DNA of 64,000 nucleotides from Streptomyces caniferus. Its GTDB lineage: Bacteria; Actinomycetota; Actinomycetes; Streptomycetales; Streptomycetaceae. The stretch spans positions 1,807,501 to 1,871,500 of the forward strand of contig NZ_BLIN01000005.1 of assembly GCF_009811555.1 (NCBI RefSeq), read 5' to 3'. Positions 8,234 to 17,385 of this stretch are shown one piece after another. The first letter of the stretch is position 1, and each line of letters starts with the position of its first letter. The notes below the pieces were generated by a model. It ran no database searches, was not told where the DNA came from, and worked only from the letters and a program-made list of their open reading frames with translations. The position numbers were made by a program, and so were the translations under genes.

Positions 8234-8577
8234 GGCGGCATCCTTCCCCGCCGCCCCGCCGGCCGCACCCGCTGGCCCGAACCACCATGAACTCCTCGTG
8301 CCACGACAGGAATTGGTTGACGGCGCGTACATCTGACCGTTCCACTGAGGCCATGCGTCCTCAGCAGCGGCTGGTCACCCGTGACCACATCGACTTCGGC
8401 CGGTACGTCATCCCGATCGTGCGCGAGGAGGTCGCCGAAGGCGATGCGGAGCGGGCGGCCACCGACGGCCGGCAGGCGTCGTAACGGTCGTCCGCCCTTC
8501 CCGCCGACAGCAGCCGGCGCCGCACCCCGCGGAACGGGGGTGCGGCGCCGTCGCACTGCCGGGCCGGGCGCGGCCGC
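8234..8577. other. Gene-poor interval with a doubtful small ORF
   Basis: This 344-bp stretch holds a plus-strand frame (ATG 8353 to stop 8482-8484, 43 codons, or 65 codons from ATG 8287). Its ATG at 8353 has GAGG too close to serve as a normal ribosome-binding site. The peptide (DHIDFGRYVIPIVREEV) resembles nothing I recognise. The interval ends with the terminator at 8516-8549. Confidence 0.4.
8516..8549. terminator. Hairpin terminator after helY
   Basis: The 13-bp perfect arms GGCGCCGCACCCC (8516-8528) and GGGGTGCGGCGCC (8537-8549) lie 28 bp beyond the stop of the minus-strand helicase gene. Confidence 0.8.
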
Positions 8578-11394
8578 TCAGCCCACCGACGAGTACGCCA
8601 CCACGCCTCGCAGCACACCGTCCACGGCCTTGCGGGCCGTACGGGCGACCGTGCCGCCGGGCGGGGCCGCGGCCGCGATCTGGCCGAGGACATCGATCAG
8701 CTGCTTGCACCAGCGGACGAAGTCACCGGCGGGCATCTCCGCCTCCCGGAGCACCTCGTCGAGGCCGAAGCCGGAGGCCCAGCGGTAGGCGGCCCAGGCG
8801 AAGCCGAGGTCCGGCTCGCGCTGGCCGACGCCCTCCGCCTGGTTGATCTTGTGGTCCTCCTCCAGGGCGTCCAGCCGGCCCCAGATGCGGACCATCTCGC
8901 CCAGCGCGTCCCGGGCCTTGCCGGCCGGCAGTTTGGGCGCCACCGCATCGTCCGCCTGCCGCGCCTCGTACACCAGCGCCGAGGCGCAGGCCGCCAGCTC
9001 CGCCGGGCCGAGGCCCTCCCAGACGCCCTCGCGCAGACATTCGCTCGCCAGCAGATCCAGCTCGCCGTAGAGCCGGGCCAGCCGGCGGCCCTCGTCGGTG
9101 ACGGTGTCGCCCTCGAGGTAGTCCAGCTCCGTCAGCAGGGCACAGATCCGGTCGAAGGTGCGGGCGATGGTGTTCGTCCGCCCCTCGATCCGGCGCTCCA
9201 GCTGGCGGGTGTCCCGCTGCAGCCGGTGGTAGCGCTCCGCCCAGCGGGCATGGTCCTCGCGCTCGGCGCAGCCATGGCAGGGGTGCGCCCGGATCTCCGT
9301 GCGCAGCCGGGCGATCTCGCGGTCGTCGGCCGCCACCGAGCGGGGCTTGCGGTGCCGCGAGGGCACGACATGGCCGGCCTTCGTCCGCAGCGCGGACGCC
9401 AGATCACGGCGCGACTGCGGGCTGCGGGCGTTGAAGGACTTGGGGATCCGCATCCGGTCCAGCGCCTCGACCGGCACCGGGAAGTCCATCGACGCCAGCC
9501 GCTTGACCTGCCGCTCGGCGGTCAGCACCAGCGGCCGCGGGCCGTCCTGCGCATCGAAGCCGCGATGGCCGTTGGTCCGCCCCGAGGGCATGCCGGGGTC
9601 GAGGACCAGCGCGAGACCGGCGTACTTGCCGGTCGGCACATGGATGACGTCGCCGGGCTTCAGCTTCTCCAGCGCCGCCGCTGCCGCCACCCGCCGCTGT
9701 GCCGCGCCCTGCCGGGCCAGCTCCGTCTCCCGCTCCTTCAGCTCCCGCCGCAGCCGGGAGTACTCCTCGAAGTCGCCGAGGTGACAGGTCATCGAGCCGC
9801 GGTAGCCCTCCAGCCCCTCCTCGTTCTTCTGCACCTGCCGCGTGATCCCGACCACCGACTTGTCGGCCTGGAACTGCGCGAAGGACATCTCCAGCAGCTC
9901 CCGCGAACGGTGCCTGCCGAACTGGGAGACGAGGTTGACCGCCATGTTGTACGACGGCTTGAAGGAGGACCGCAGCGGATACGTACGGGTCCCGGCGAGC
10001 CCGGCCAGCGCGCCCGGGTTCATCCCCCGCTGCCACAGGACCACCGCATGGCCCTCGATGTCGATCCCGCGGCGCCCGGCCCGGCCGGTCAGCTGGGTGT
10101 ACTCGCCGGGGGTGATGTCGGCGTGCTGCTCGCCGTTCCACTTCACGAGCTTTTCCAACACCACGGACCGCGCGGGCATGTTGATGCCCAGCGCCAGCGT
10201 TTCGGTGGCGAAGACGGCCTTGACCAGGCCCTTGACGAACAGCTCCTCGACGACCTCCTTGAACGTCGGCAGCATGCCGGCGTGGTGCGCCGCGATGCCC
10301 CGCTCCAGGCCCTCCAACCACTCGAAGTAGCCCAGCACATGGAGGTCGTCGTCCGGGATGCCGGCCGTCCGCGCCTCCACTATGCGGCGGACCTCCTCGC
10401 GGCCCTCCTGGTCGTTGAGCCGCAGGCCGGAGTACAGGCACTGCTGGACGGCGGCCTCGCAGCCGGCGCGGCTGAAGATGAAGGTGATCGCGGGCAGCAG
10501 GCCCTCGTTGTCGAGGCGATCGATGACCTCGGGACGGCTCGGCGTCCAGATCCGGGCACGCTGACGGCGCTCCCGCTCGCGGTCCGCCTCGCGCATATTG
10601 CGGCCGCGGCGCTTGTCCCGGCCGAACGTCGGCCGGCTGTTCTCCATCCGCGCCAGCCGCTCCAGATCGGGATTGACCTCGCGGCGGCCGCCGCTCTGCC
10701 CGTCCCGCTCCTCGAACAGGTCGTATATCCGGCGGCCCGCGAGGACGTGCTGCCACAGCGGCACCGGGCGGTGCTCGGAGACGATCACGGCCGTGTCGCC
10801 ACGGACCGTGTCCAGCCAGTCACCGAACTCCTCGGCGTTGGAGACCGTCGCCGACAGCGACACCAGGGTCACCGACTCGGGGAGATGGATGATCACCTCT
10901 TCCCAGACGGCGCCGCGGAAGCGGTCGGAGAGGTAGTGCACCTCGTCCATGACCACATAGCCGAGGCCGACCAGCGACCGGGAGCCCGCATAGAGCATGT
11001 TCCGCAGCACTTCGGTGGTCATCACGACCACCGGAGCCTCGGAGTTGACGCTGTTGTCGCCGGTCAGCAGACCGACCTTCTCGGCGCCGTAACGCTTGAC
11101 CAGATCCTGGTACTTCTGGTTGGACAGCGCCTTGATGGGCGTGGTGTAGAAGCATTTTCGGCCCTGCTCCAGGGCCAGGTGGACGGCGAATTCGCCGACG
11201 ATCGTCTTTCCGGATCCGGTAGGGGCCGCGACCAGCACGCCCTTGCCGGCCTCCAGGGCCTGGCACGCCTCGACCTGGAACGGATCCAGACCGAAGTCGT
11301 ACATCTCTCGGAAAGGGGCGAGTGCGGTGGCCTGCTCGGCCGCCCGGAGCTTGGCGGCGGCATAGCGCTCAGCAGGGGACATGTCCTCGGTCAT
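8578..11394 (-). CDS. helY: Ski2/Mtr4-like DExH-box RNA helicase (HelY family)
   Basis: This roughly 938-residue superfamily-2 helicase is presumed to unwind RNA in processing or decay. Motif I is APTGSGKT, motif II is the DEVH box (VVMDEVHYLSDRFRG), motif III is SATVSNAEEF, and motif VI is QLTGRAGRRGID. A long C-terminal region ends in the DSHCT domain (LDYLEGDTVTDEGRRLARLYGELDLL), typical of Ski2/Mtr4 proteins. A CHGC..R..H segment in the middle (about residue 715) may bind metal. I chose ATG 11394 (MTEDMSPAERY); the frame can be extended to a TTG at 11427. The order helY-tatC-tatA-pafC-pafB is the same in Mycobacterium tuberculosis, which supports the name. Confidence 0.9.
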   Translation of the reverse strand: MTEDMSPAERYAAAKLRAAEQATALAPFREMYDFGLDPFQVEACQALEAGKGVLVAAPTGSGKTIVGEFAVHLALEQGRKCFYTTPIKALSNQKYQDLVKRYGAEKVGLLTGDNSVNSEAPVVVMTTEVLRNMLYAGSRSLVGLGYVVMDEVHYLSDRFRGAVWEEVIIHLPESVTLVSLSATVSNAEEFGDWLDTVRGDTAVIVSEHRPVPLWQHVLAGRRIYDLFEERDGQSGGRREVNPDLERLARMENSRPTFGRDKRRGRNMREADRERERRQRARIWTPSRPEVIDRLDNEGLLPAITFIFSRAGCEAAVQQCLYSGLRLNDQEGREEVRRIVEARTAGIPDDDLHVLGYFEWLEGLERGIAAHHAGMLPTFKEVVEELFVKGLVKAVFATETLALGINMPARSVVLEKLVKWNGEQHADITPGEYTQLTGRAGRRGIDIEGHAVVLWQRGMNPGALAGLAGTRTYPLRSSFKPSYNMAVNLVSQFGRHRSRELLEMSFAQFQADKSVVGITRQVQKNEEGLEGYRGSMTCHLGDFEEYSRLRRELKERETELARQGAAQRRVAAAAALEKLKPGDVIHVPTGKYAGLALVLDPGMPSGRTNGHRGFDAQDGPRPLVLTAERQVKRLASMDFPVPVEALDRMRIPKSFNARSPQSRRDLASALRTKAGHVVPSRHRKPRSVAADDREIARLRTEIRAHPCHGCAEREDHARWAERYHRLQRDTRQLERRIEGRTNTIARTFDRICALLTELDYLEGDTVTDEGRRLARLYGELDLLASECLREGVWEGLGPAELAACASALVYEARQADDAVAPKLPAGKARDALGEMVRIWGRLDALEEDHKINQAEGVGQREPDLGFAWAAYRWASGFGLDEVLREAEMPAGDFVRWCKQLIDVLGQIAAAAPPGGTVARTARKAVDGVLRGVVAYSSVG

Positions 11395-11482
11395 CGTGCT
11401 TACGAGCCTACCGGCCACCTCTGACAACGACCCGATCTTTATGGCGGCCCTTTACCGAACGGGCACGAGGCGGTGCCGTACG

Positions 11483-11509
11483 CCGCCCCGCCGGCCGGCA
11501 CCGGGGCGG
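11483..11509. terminator. Probable hairpin after tatC
   Basis: The arms CCGCCCCG (11483-11490) and CGGGGCGG (11502-11509) lie in the 257-bp gap between tatC and helY. This is a GC-rich hairpin without a T run, so it is only a candidate terminator. Confidence 0.4.
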
Positions 11510-11651
11510 GCCCCGCTGCCTCCTGCCCGCCCCGCGGGAACCAACACCCGCGCAGGCCCCGCCCGCACACGGCGAACGGCCCCCGGCTCATCGAGCACGG
11601 GGACCGTCACCCACCCACCAGGGTGCTTGCATCACGTCAGGTAAGCAGCCG

Positions 11652-12614
11652 TCACGTCACGTCGTCGTACCCGCCACGGCGCCGCGCATCGCCCTCGGCC
11701 GCGTCACCGCTCGCCTGCTCCGGGAGCATCCGGCCGGAGGGGACCGACTCGATCTCACCGACCTCCGAAGGCGTCAGATCGAGCTCCGAGGCCTCGTCGT
11801 CGCTCAGCCCCGCGTCCGGGTTGCCGAGCTTGCGACGGCGGTCGTTGAGGAGGCAGATGCCGGCGGCGCCGAAGTACAGCACCACGATCGGAGCGGCCAG
11901 CAGACCCATGGTCAGCGGGTCGCCGGTCGGGGTGGCGATGGCCGCGAAGATCGTGATGCCCAGCACCATGAACCGCCACCAGCTCAGGATCCGGCGGCCG
12001 GTCAGCACCCCGCCGAAGTTGAGCAGCACCAGGAGCAGCGGCAGCTCGAAGGCGAGACCGAAGACCACGATCATGCGCGTGACGATGTCGAAGAAGTCGT
12101 CGGCCGGGAAGAAGTTGGCCCAGTCGTCCGGGGTCAGGCCGACCAGGGCACCGGCCGTGGTGGGCAGCACCGCGTAGGCCAGGTAGGCGCCGGCGAGGAA
12201 GAGCGGCACTCCGGCCCCGACGAAGCTCAGCGCGTACTTTTTCTCGCTCCGGTGCAGACCCGGCGCGAGGAAGGCCCAGAGCTGGTAGAGCCAGATCGGG
12301 CTGGCGCCGACGACGCCTGCCGTGAGGGAGAGCTTGAGCATGATCGTGAACGGTGCGAGCAGACCGTTCGCGACGACCTGGGCACAGGGATGGTCGCGCG
12401 GGCCGGTCGTGCTGCCCTTGGCGCAGCCGACCGAGTCGATGACCGGGCCCGTGATGAAGTGGGCGATGGCGTCGTACTGCCACATCGCGATGGCGGTGAT
12501 CACACACATCGCCAGCACCGACTTCAGCAGCCGGTTGCGCAGCTCACGCAGATGCGCCGCGAGCGGCATCCGCCCCTCGGGGTCCTTCTCCTGCTTGCGG
12601 GCAGACTTGGGCAA
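11652..12614 (-). CDS. tatC: Twin-arginine translocase subunit TatC
   Basis: This 320-residue integral membrane protein forms the receptor core that recognises RR signal peptides of folded exported proteins. It begins with the diagnostic cytoplasmic segment MPLAAHLRELRNRLLKS, followed by six hydrophobic segments. The conserved FE.PLLLVLLNFGG and ATPTGDP..M elements are visible. An extra charged C-terminal tail of about 70 residues, common in actinobacteria, follows the last span. The gene is 66 bp downstream of tatA in the same direction. Confidence 0.96.
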   Translation of the reverse strand: MPKSARKQEKDPEGRMPLAAHLRELRNRLLKSVLAMCVITAIAMWQYDAIAHFITGPVIDSVGCAKGSTTGPRDHPCAQVVANGLLAPFTIMLKLSLTAGVVGASPIWLYQLWAFLAPGLHRSEKKYALSFVGAGVPLFLAGAYLAYAVLPTTAGALVGLTPDDWANFFPADDFFDIVTRMIVVFGLAFELPLLLVLLNFGGVLTGRRILSWWRFMVLGITIFAAIATPTGDPLTMGLLAAPIVVLYFGAAGICLLNDRRRKLGNPDAGLSDDEASELDLTPSEVGEIESVPSGRMLPEQASGDAAEGDARRRGGYDDVT

Positions 12615-12680
12615 CCCACGTCCTCGTCTCGTGCGTCAGCCTTTTCCCGAAACGGATCGGTGCGGCTGGATCGGTTCGGC

Positions 12681-12980
12681 TCAGCTCTGGTTGGTGCGGT
12701 GCGGCTCGGCCACCGGGCGCGAGCTGTTCACATCACCGGGCGCTGCCTGAATCGTACGAGGAGCCTGCTGCGCGGCATCGGCGGGCGTCTCGGAGGTGGT
12801 ACCGGTCGTGGCCCCGCCGTCCGCATCGCCCTCCTTCTTCATCGCCTTGGCCTCGCTCTTCAGGATGCGAGCCGACTTGCCGAGGGACCGCGCCATGTCA
12901 GGAAGTTTCTTCGCGCCGAAGAGCAGCACAATCACGACGAGGATCAGAATGATCTCGGGGGCCCTCAGGTTGCTGAGCAT
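12681..12980 (-). CDS. tatA: Sec-independent translocase component TatA
   Basis: This 99-residue protein has a single N-terminal membrane helix ([25 protein letters not shown]), then an amphipathic helix and a hydrophilic tail. The FGAKKLPD hinge is diagnostic. TatA oligomers form the translocation pore with TatC. The ATG at 12980 is the only sensible start. Confidence 0.96.
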   Translation of the reverse strand: MLSNLRAPEIILILVVIVLLFGAKKLPDMARSLGKSARILKSEAKAMKKEGDADGGATTGTTSETPADAAQQAPRTIQAAPGDVNSSRPVAEPHRTNQS

Positions 12981-13201
12981 CTGCGACTACCTTCTCGCCG
13001 GGGCGGCGTCTGCTGTGGTGCCTGCCGATAGGGTCGGACTGGCGTCCTGGTGCTGGCACGATCGTAACGTTCGGTGGTGAACGCCGGGCAATCCCCTCAC
13101 GTACTCGCGATTGCCTCGACCGCCGCACTGTCTGAACCGCGCAAGCAGCGTACCTCTCCGCCCGGCCCAGCAGCAGAGCGCCGGAGCCCCTGGCTACGAC
13201 T

Positions 13202-13405
13202 TCAGTCCCTGCCGGTCTCGTGCATCCGGGACGCGAGCGGAACGGCCGCCCGCTCCAGATCCTCGGCGGCCCGCTGGATCCGCTCCGACGTCGCTCCGAC
13301 CTGGCGGGCCAGCCGTCGCACCTCGACGAAGACGCGGACGGCGAGGACACCGAGCACGGCGATCCCGGCGAAGCCGAGGGCGATGGCGATCATGGACCAG
13401 AGCAT
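13202..13405 (-). CDS. Small single-span membrane protein
   Basis: This 67-residue protein has one N-terminal transmembrane helix (MIAIALGFAGIAVLGVLAVRVF), then an amphipathic, coiled-coil-like segment (VRRLARQVGATSERIQRAAEDLERAA). I do not recognise a named family. Its size and layout resemble TatA-like or phage-shock-type small proteins, but the FGxKKLP hinge of TatA is absent. It lies between pafC and tatA in one direction and is preceded by a Cys-rich small gene, so it could belong to the Tat/Paf transcription unit. Confidence 0.65.
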   Translation of the reverse strand: MLWSMIAIALGFAGIAVLGVLAVRVFVEVRRLARQVGATSERIQRAAEDLERAAVPLASRMHETGRD

Positions 13406-13421
13406 GGGACGAGCCTATCGG

Positions 13422-13682
13422 TCAGCCCATGTGCAGCCGCAGCGTGCGGACCCCGCCGCCGGTGAGGAGCTCGATGATCCGCTCGCCGGCCGGTTTGCGC
13501 ACCGCACGGCGGCAGTCCGGGCAGGTGAAGGAGTAGAAGGTGGTGCGGCTGCTGGCGCCGATCGCCAGCCGGAAGGCGTCCGAGGCCAGCTCGAAGCGGC
13601 CCCGGCAGTCCGGGCAGGCCGCTTTGAAGACCACCGGGGCGGTCATGCCCGCCAGGGTGGTGGTCGCCATCGTGGTCGTCAT
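13422..13682 (-). CDS. Small zinc-ribbon protein
   Basis: This 86-residue protein has two CxxC pairs (CPDCRGRF and CPDCRRAV) about 31 residues apart, an arrangement expected to coordinate one zinc. Between them is a hydrophobic stretch (FRLAIGASSRTTFYSF). The ATG at 13682 follows an AGGAGGAGG ribosome-binding site by 9 bp. The function is unknown. It sits between pafC and a small membrane-protein gene and shares their direction; the 16-bp gap to the next gene suggests co-transcription. Confidence 0.7.
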   Translation of the reverse strand: MTTTMATTTLAGMTAPVVFKAACPDCRGRFELASDAFRLAIGASSRTTFYSFTCPDCRRAVRKPAGERIIELLTGGGVRTLRLHMG

Positions 13683-13740
13683 CCTTCGCTGCCTCCTCCT
13701 TCTCCCGGTGCCGGACGGCGCGCCGCCCGGCACGCCGCGT

Positions 13741-14691
13741 TCACTCGCCGTACGCCGCGAGCGCCCGCTCGGCGGCCTGCCGCGCGCTGTCGGCGAGCTC
13801 CTGCGGCGCCACGATCCGGCCGTCCCGGCCGAGGCGCAGCGCCAGCCGCCGCAGCGACGCCGGGTCCGGGGTGCGCAGGGTGATGCGCAGTCCGCCGTCG
13901 GGGAGCTCCTCGGCACTGTCGTGCGGGTAGTACTCGGCGACCCAGCGGCCACCGGGCCCGACCTCGATGGACACCTCGGGGTCCTCGGCCGCGGGCTGCA
14001 CCAGCCCCTCCGACAGATCGCGCAGCTCGACCGGCGGCGGGTCGGCGGGGGCGTCCAGCAGCCTGATCTCGGCGACCCGGTCGAGCCGGAAGGTGCGCCG
14101 GGCCTCGGAGAGCCGGCACCACGCCTCCATATAGGTGTGGCCGACGGCGAACAGCCGGATCGGGTCGACCTCGCGCTCGGTCAGCTCGTCGCGGGCCGGG
14201 GAGTAGTAGCGCAGCCACAGCCGCCGCCGCTCGGCGATGGCGCGGTCCACGTCGGCGAAGACCCCGCCCTCGGACTCGAAGGTCACCGACAGCCGGGCAC
14301 TGGCGCCGGCCGCCTCGCCGGCCGCCGCCTCCAGCTTCGCGGTGGCCCGCAGCAGCGCCTGCCGGTCGCCCTCGCGCAGCCCGGGGAGGGTCGCCACCGC
14401 GCGGGCCGCGACCAGCAGGGCGGTCGCCTCGTCGGCGGCCAGCCGCAGCGGCTCGGCGACGTCGTCGGGGTTGTGCCACCAGATGCGGTCGCCGTCGGTG
14501 TCGATGTCCAGGAGGTCGCCGCCGCGGAAGCTCGTCCCGCACATCGGCAGGACGTCGAGGTCGGCGATCAGCTCGTCCTCGGTGATGCCGAAGGCGCGGG
14601 CGACGTCCCCGACGCGGGCGCCGGGGCGCTCGCGCAGATAGGTCACCAGGGACAGCATCCGGCGGGTCTGGTCGATCGCGTTCGTCGCCAT
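13741..14691 (-). CDS. pafC: WYL-domain transcriptional regulator PafC
   Basis: This roughly 316-residue regulator has an N-terminal winged helix (RMLSLVTYLRERPGARVGDVARAFGITEDELIADLDVL) and a central WYL domain (RLWLRYYSPARDELTEREVDPIRLF, then YMEAWCRL). A C-terminal WCX extension follows. In mycobacteria PafB and PafC act together as a LexA-independent transcriptional activator of DNA-damage genes, not as Pup-ligase subunits despite the names. The ATG at 14691 has AGAGGG upstream. The gene follows pafB by 16 bp. Confidence 0.92.
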   Translation of the reverse strand: MATNAIDQTRRMLSLVTYLRERPGARVGDVARAFGITEDELIADLDVLPMCGTSFRGGDLLDIDTDGDRIWWHNPDDVAEPLRLAADEATALLVAARAVATLPGLREGDRQALLRATAKLEAAAGEAAGASARLSVTFESEGGVFADVDRAIAERRRLWLRYYSPARDELTEREVDPIRLFAVGHTYMEAWCRLSEARRTFRLDRVAEIRLLDAPADPPPVELRDLSEGLVQPAAEDPEVSIEVGPGGRWVAEYYPHDSAEELPDGGLRITLRTPDPASLRRLALRLGRDGRIVAPQELADSARQAAERALAAYGE

Positions 14692-14707
14692 GGGTCTCGT
14701 ATCCCTC

Positions 14708-15667
14708 TCAGCCCTTGGCCACGGCACGCAGCCGGTCGATGACCTCGGCGCGCAGTTCCGCGGGTTCCAGTACGACCACGTCGGGCCCGAACTCCACCAG
14801 CCAGGCGTCAAGGCCATGTCCGTTGGGGATCTCCAGCTCGTCCCAGCCGTCGCCCAGCTCGCGGACGGTGAGCGCACGGGCGCGCAGCGGATAGCCGTGC
14901 TCGGCGCGGAGCCTGATCCTTGCGGTGCCGGTCGCGGTCTCGCCGGCCCAGCTCTCGACGGTCTCGCGGACGGTGACGTGGTCGGGCACCGGCGCGGTGA
15001 ACGCCCCTTGCCGGGAACGGACCTTGCCGGTGATCCGGGAGAGCCGGAAGACCCGCTCCGCCTTGCGCTCGCGGTCCCATCCGGCGACGTACCAATGGCC
15101 CCGCCAGCATTCGAGGATCCACGGTTCGACCTGCCGCTGCTCGGGCCGGGCGGCGTTCGACTTGCGGTAGTCGAAGACGACCGGGCGGCGGTCGCGGCAG
15201 GCCAGCATCAACGGCTCGAAGGCGGCCTCATGGGCGGGGATACGGGGCTCCAGGGCGCTGTGCGGCTGCCCGGCGTCGTAGTCCGTACCGTCCGGCATAC
15301 CGGCCGCGCGCAGCTTCTGCAGCGCACCGCTGGCGGCACCGGCCAGCCGGGCCTGCTGCCAGATCTTCGCGGCGAGCCCCAGGGCGGCGGCCTCCTCGGC
15401 GTCCAGCGTGATCGGGGGCAGGCGGTTGCTGTCGCGGCGGGCGAGGTAGCCGATGTCGCCCTCGATGCCTTCGACGGTCTCGATGACCAGGCCGAGCTCG
15501 CGCAGATCGTCCTTGTCGCGCTCGAACATGCGGTTGAACGAGTCGTCGCTGTTGGCCTCGATATAGGCCTCGATGGACGACCTCAGCTCACGCTTGGTCA
15601 GCGGGCGTCGCGTCCCCAACAGGCACAGCGCCAGATTCATCAGCCGCTCGGCCTTGGCAATGGCCAT
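14708..15667 (-). CDS. pafB: WYL-domain transcriptional regulator PafB
   Basis: This 319-residue paralogue and partner of PafC has an N-terminal winged helix (RLMNLALCLLGTRRPLTKRELRSSIEAY), then DKDDLRELGL. A WYL domain follows (RRPVVFDYRKS and HWYVAGWDRERKAERVFRLSRI). The ATG at 15667, with GAAAGGG 6 bp upstream, is preferred over longer in-frame options that add non-homologous residues. It is the first gene of the pafBC unit. Upstream transcription from the FKBP gene is blocked by the strong terminator at 15747-15781. Confidence 0.93.
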   Translation of the reverse strand: MAIAKAERLMNLALCLLGTRRPLTKRELRSSIEAYIEANSDDSFNRMFERDKDDLRELGLVIETVEGIEGDIGYLARRDSNRLPPITLDAEEAAALGLAAKIWQQARLAGAASGALQKLRAAGMPDGTDYDAGQPHSALEPRIPAHEAAFEPLMLACRDRRPVVFDYRKSNAARPEQRQVEPWILECWRGHWYVAGWDRERKAERVFRLSRITGKVRSRQGAFTAPVPDHVTVRETVESWAGETATGTARIRLRAEHGYPLRARALTVRELGDGWDELEIPNGHGLDAWLVEFGPDVVVLEPAELRAEVIDRLRAVAKG

Positions 15668-15746
15668 CGACGCCCTTTCTCGTTGAACTCCCGATCGTTG
15701 ACCGTACCGCTCGGGGAGGTCAGGGCAAAAGCCGAGGGCACCACGA

Positions 15747-15781
15747 CCGAGGGCCCGTGCCATCGCGGCACGGGCCCTCGG
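15747..15781. terminator. Strong hairpin terminator between FKBP and pafB
   Basis: The 15-bp perfect arms CCGAGGGCCCGTGCC and GGCACGGGCCCTCGG are separated by a 5-base loop. The hairpin lies downstream of the minus-strand FKBP gene and upstream of pafB. Confidence 0.88.
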
Positions 15782-15821
15782 ATACGTCAGCGACGGTCGC
15801 GCACGGCGACCGGCAGGGGTC

Positions 15822-16196
15822 TCAGACGGAGACCAGGTCGCAGACGAAGATCAGCGTCTCGCCCGGGGCGATCCGGCCGCCACCGGCGCCGCGGTCGCCG
15901 TACGCGAGGTGCGCGGGGATGGTCAGCCGGCGGCGGCCGCCGACCTTCATGCCCTGCACGCCCTGGTCCCAGCCGGCGATGACCTGGCCGGCGCCCAGCT
16001 GGAACTGCAGCGGCTTGCCGCGGTTCCAGCTCGCGTCGAACTCCTCGCCGGTGCTGAACGACACGCCGACGTAGTGGACGGAGACGGTGTCCCCGGCCTT
16101 GGCGACCGGCCCGTCGCCCTCCGTCAGGTCCACGATCTCGAGCTCGGTGGGAGCCGGGCCCTCAGGAAAGTCGATCTCGGGCTTGTCGATGCTCAC
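15822..16196 (-). CDS. FKBP-type peptidyl-prolyl isomerase (cytoplasmic)
   Basis: This single-domain FKBP of 124 residues catalyses proline cis-trans isomerisation. It has the characteristic VSVHYVGVSFSTGEEFDASW, VIAGWDQGVQGMKVGGRRRL and IPAHLAYGDRGAGG...L.FVCDLV segments that line the FK506-binding pocket. No signal peptide is present. It lies 58 bp downstream of a lipoprotein FKBP in the same direction. Confidence 0.95.
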   Translation of the reverse strand: MSIDKPEIDFPEGPAPTELEIVDLTEGDGPVAKAGDTVSVHYVGVSFSTGEEFDASWNRGKPLQFQLGAGQVIAGWDQGVQGMKVGGRRRLTIPAHLAYGDRGAGGGRIAPGETLIFVCDLVSV

Positions 16197-16254
16197 GAAT
16201 GTGCTCCTACTTACGAATCTTTACGATTACGGCGCCCAGTCTCGCAGATCCGTG

Positions 16255-17163
16255 TCAGCTGACGCTGAGGACGTCCACGGAGAACACCAGGTCAGAACCG
16301 ATGGACTTCTGCTGCTCGGCGGTCAGCTTGCTCTTCGGCACCACGATCAGCACCCGGCTGCCGGCCTTCTTGCCCTTGAGGCCTTCCTTCCAGCCCGGCA
16401 GCTGAGCGACCGGCACGTCCTGCGCCCCGGGCTGCCCCGGCGCCCAGGTGTCGGCGAGCACCTTGCCACCCTTCCAGGTGACCGCCGTGTAGTTGGCACG
16501 CACGATGCTCTTCGGGCTGATCGGCGCGCCCTTGCCCTCGATGATCGTCGCGCTCTCGATGTCCTTCGGCGCGTCCGTGTCCTTCGGGAGGGTGATCTTC
16601 GGCGCCTTGGCGTCGATGTTGGTGCCGACCTTGGGGAGGTCCGTGTTGTCCTGCGCGACCGGCTTGCCCTCGATCTTGTTCGGCATGATCTTCTTGAGAT
16701 CGACGACGAAGACCAGCGTGGAGTTGGCCGGGATGTTCTGCTGCGCCTGCGCCCCGTAGCCCTTGTCCGGCGGGATGACCAACTCCACCCGGCTGCCGAG
16801 CTTCTGACCCACCAGGCCCTCGTCCCAGCCCTTGATGACCTTGCCGCTGCCGATCTCGAAGGTGGCCGGCGCGCCGCGGTCCCAGCTGTTGTCGAAGGCC
16901 TTGCCGTCCCAGGTCTGGCCGAGGTAGTTGGCGTTGAGGGCCTCGCCCTTCTTCACCTCCGGCCCGTCGCCCTTCTTGAGGACCTTGACCTGAAGCTTCT
17001 TGGGCGGGGAGCCCTCCCCCTTGTCGACCGTGGGCTTGGCATCCGCCTGCCCACTCACCTTCGGCGCTGAGCCGCCCTCGGATGAGTCGTCATTGCCGCA
17101 GGCCGCTGCGGAAACGAGGAGCAGGGGCACGGCGATCAGGGCTGCGATTCGGCGTCGGCGCAC
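16255..17163 (-). CDS. Lipoprotein with two FKBP-type isomerase domains
   Basis: This 302-residue protein has a signal peptide ending in a lipobox (VSAAAC, Cys at about 22), so it is anchored outside the membrane. The first FKBP domain (about 55-160) is complete, with GKVIKGWDEGLVGQKLGSRVEL and IPPDKGYGAQAQQNIPANS. The second (about 205-300) is diverged: it keeps LPGWKEGLKGKKAGSRVLIV, but the IP..AYG loop is replaced by VPKSKLT, so it may fold without full catalysis. The likely role is folding of exported proteins. The start is GTG 17163. Confidence 0.92.
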   Translation of the reverse strand: MRRRRIAALIAVPLLLVSAAACGNDDSSEGGSAPKVSGQADAKPTVDKGEGSPPKKLQVKVLKKGDGPEVKKGEALNANYLGQTWDGKAFDNSWDRGAPATFEIGSGKVIKGWDEGLVGQKLGSRVELVIPPDKGYGAQAQQNIPANSTLVFVVDLKKIMPNKIEGKPVAQDNTDLPKVGTNIDAKAPKITLPKDTDAPKDIESATIIEGKGAPISPKSIVRANYTAVTWKGGKVLADTWAPGQPGAQDVPVAQLPGWKEGLKGKKAGSRVLIVVPKSKLTAEQQKSIGSDLVFSVDVLSVS

Positions 17164-17231
17164 GTATATCCCTCAAAACGGGCTGCGATCAGAATGAATG
17201 GACGGAGCCACTCTAGCCACGCCAAGCGAAA

Positions 17232-17262
17232 GTGGCGGGCTCGTGTCACACGAGCCCGCCAC
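17232..17262. terminator. Hairpin terminator between pafA and FKBP lipoprotein
   Basis: The 14-bp perfect arms GTGGCGGGCTCGTG (17232-17245) and CACGAGCCCGCCAC (17249-17262) flank the loop TCA. The hairpin lies 124 bp beyond the pafA stop. Confidence 0.85.
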
Positions 17263-17385
17263 TGTCCCATCCGACCGGCCCCCTCACCGGGGCCACATGC
17301 CTCGACCGCCGTCACTCGACCGGCCCGGATTCCCCGCCGTGCGTCCCGCGGGGAATCCGCCCGATACCGGCAGCGGCGAATCCGG

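Noticed and set aside
8353..8484. Small plus-strand ORF after the mutarotase gene
   Set aside because: It has a poor ribosome-binding site, no recognised homology and lies against a terminator; I left it as part of a gene-poor interval.
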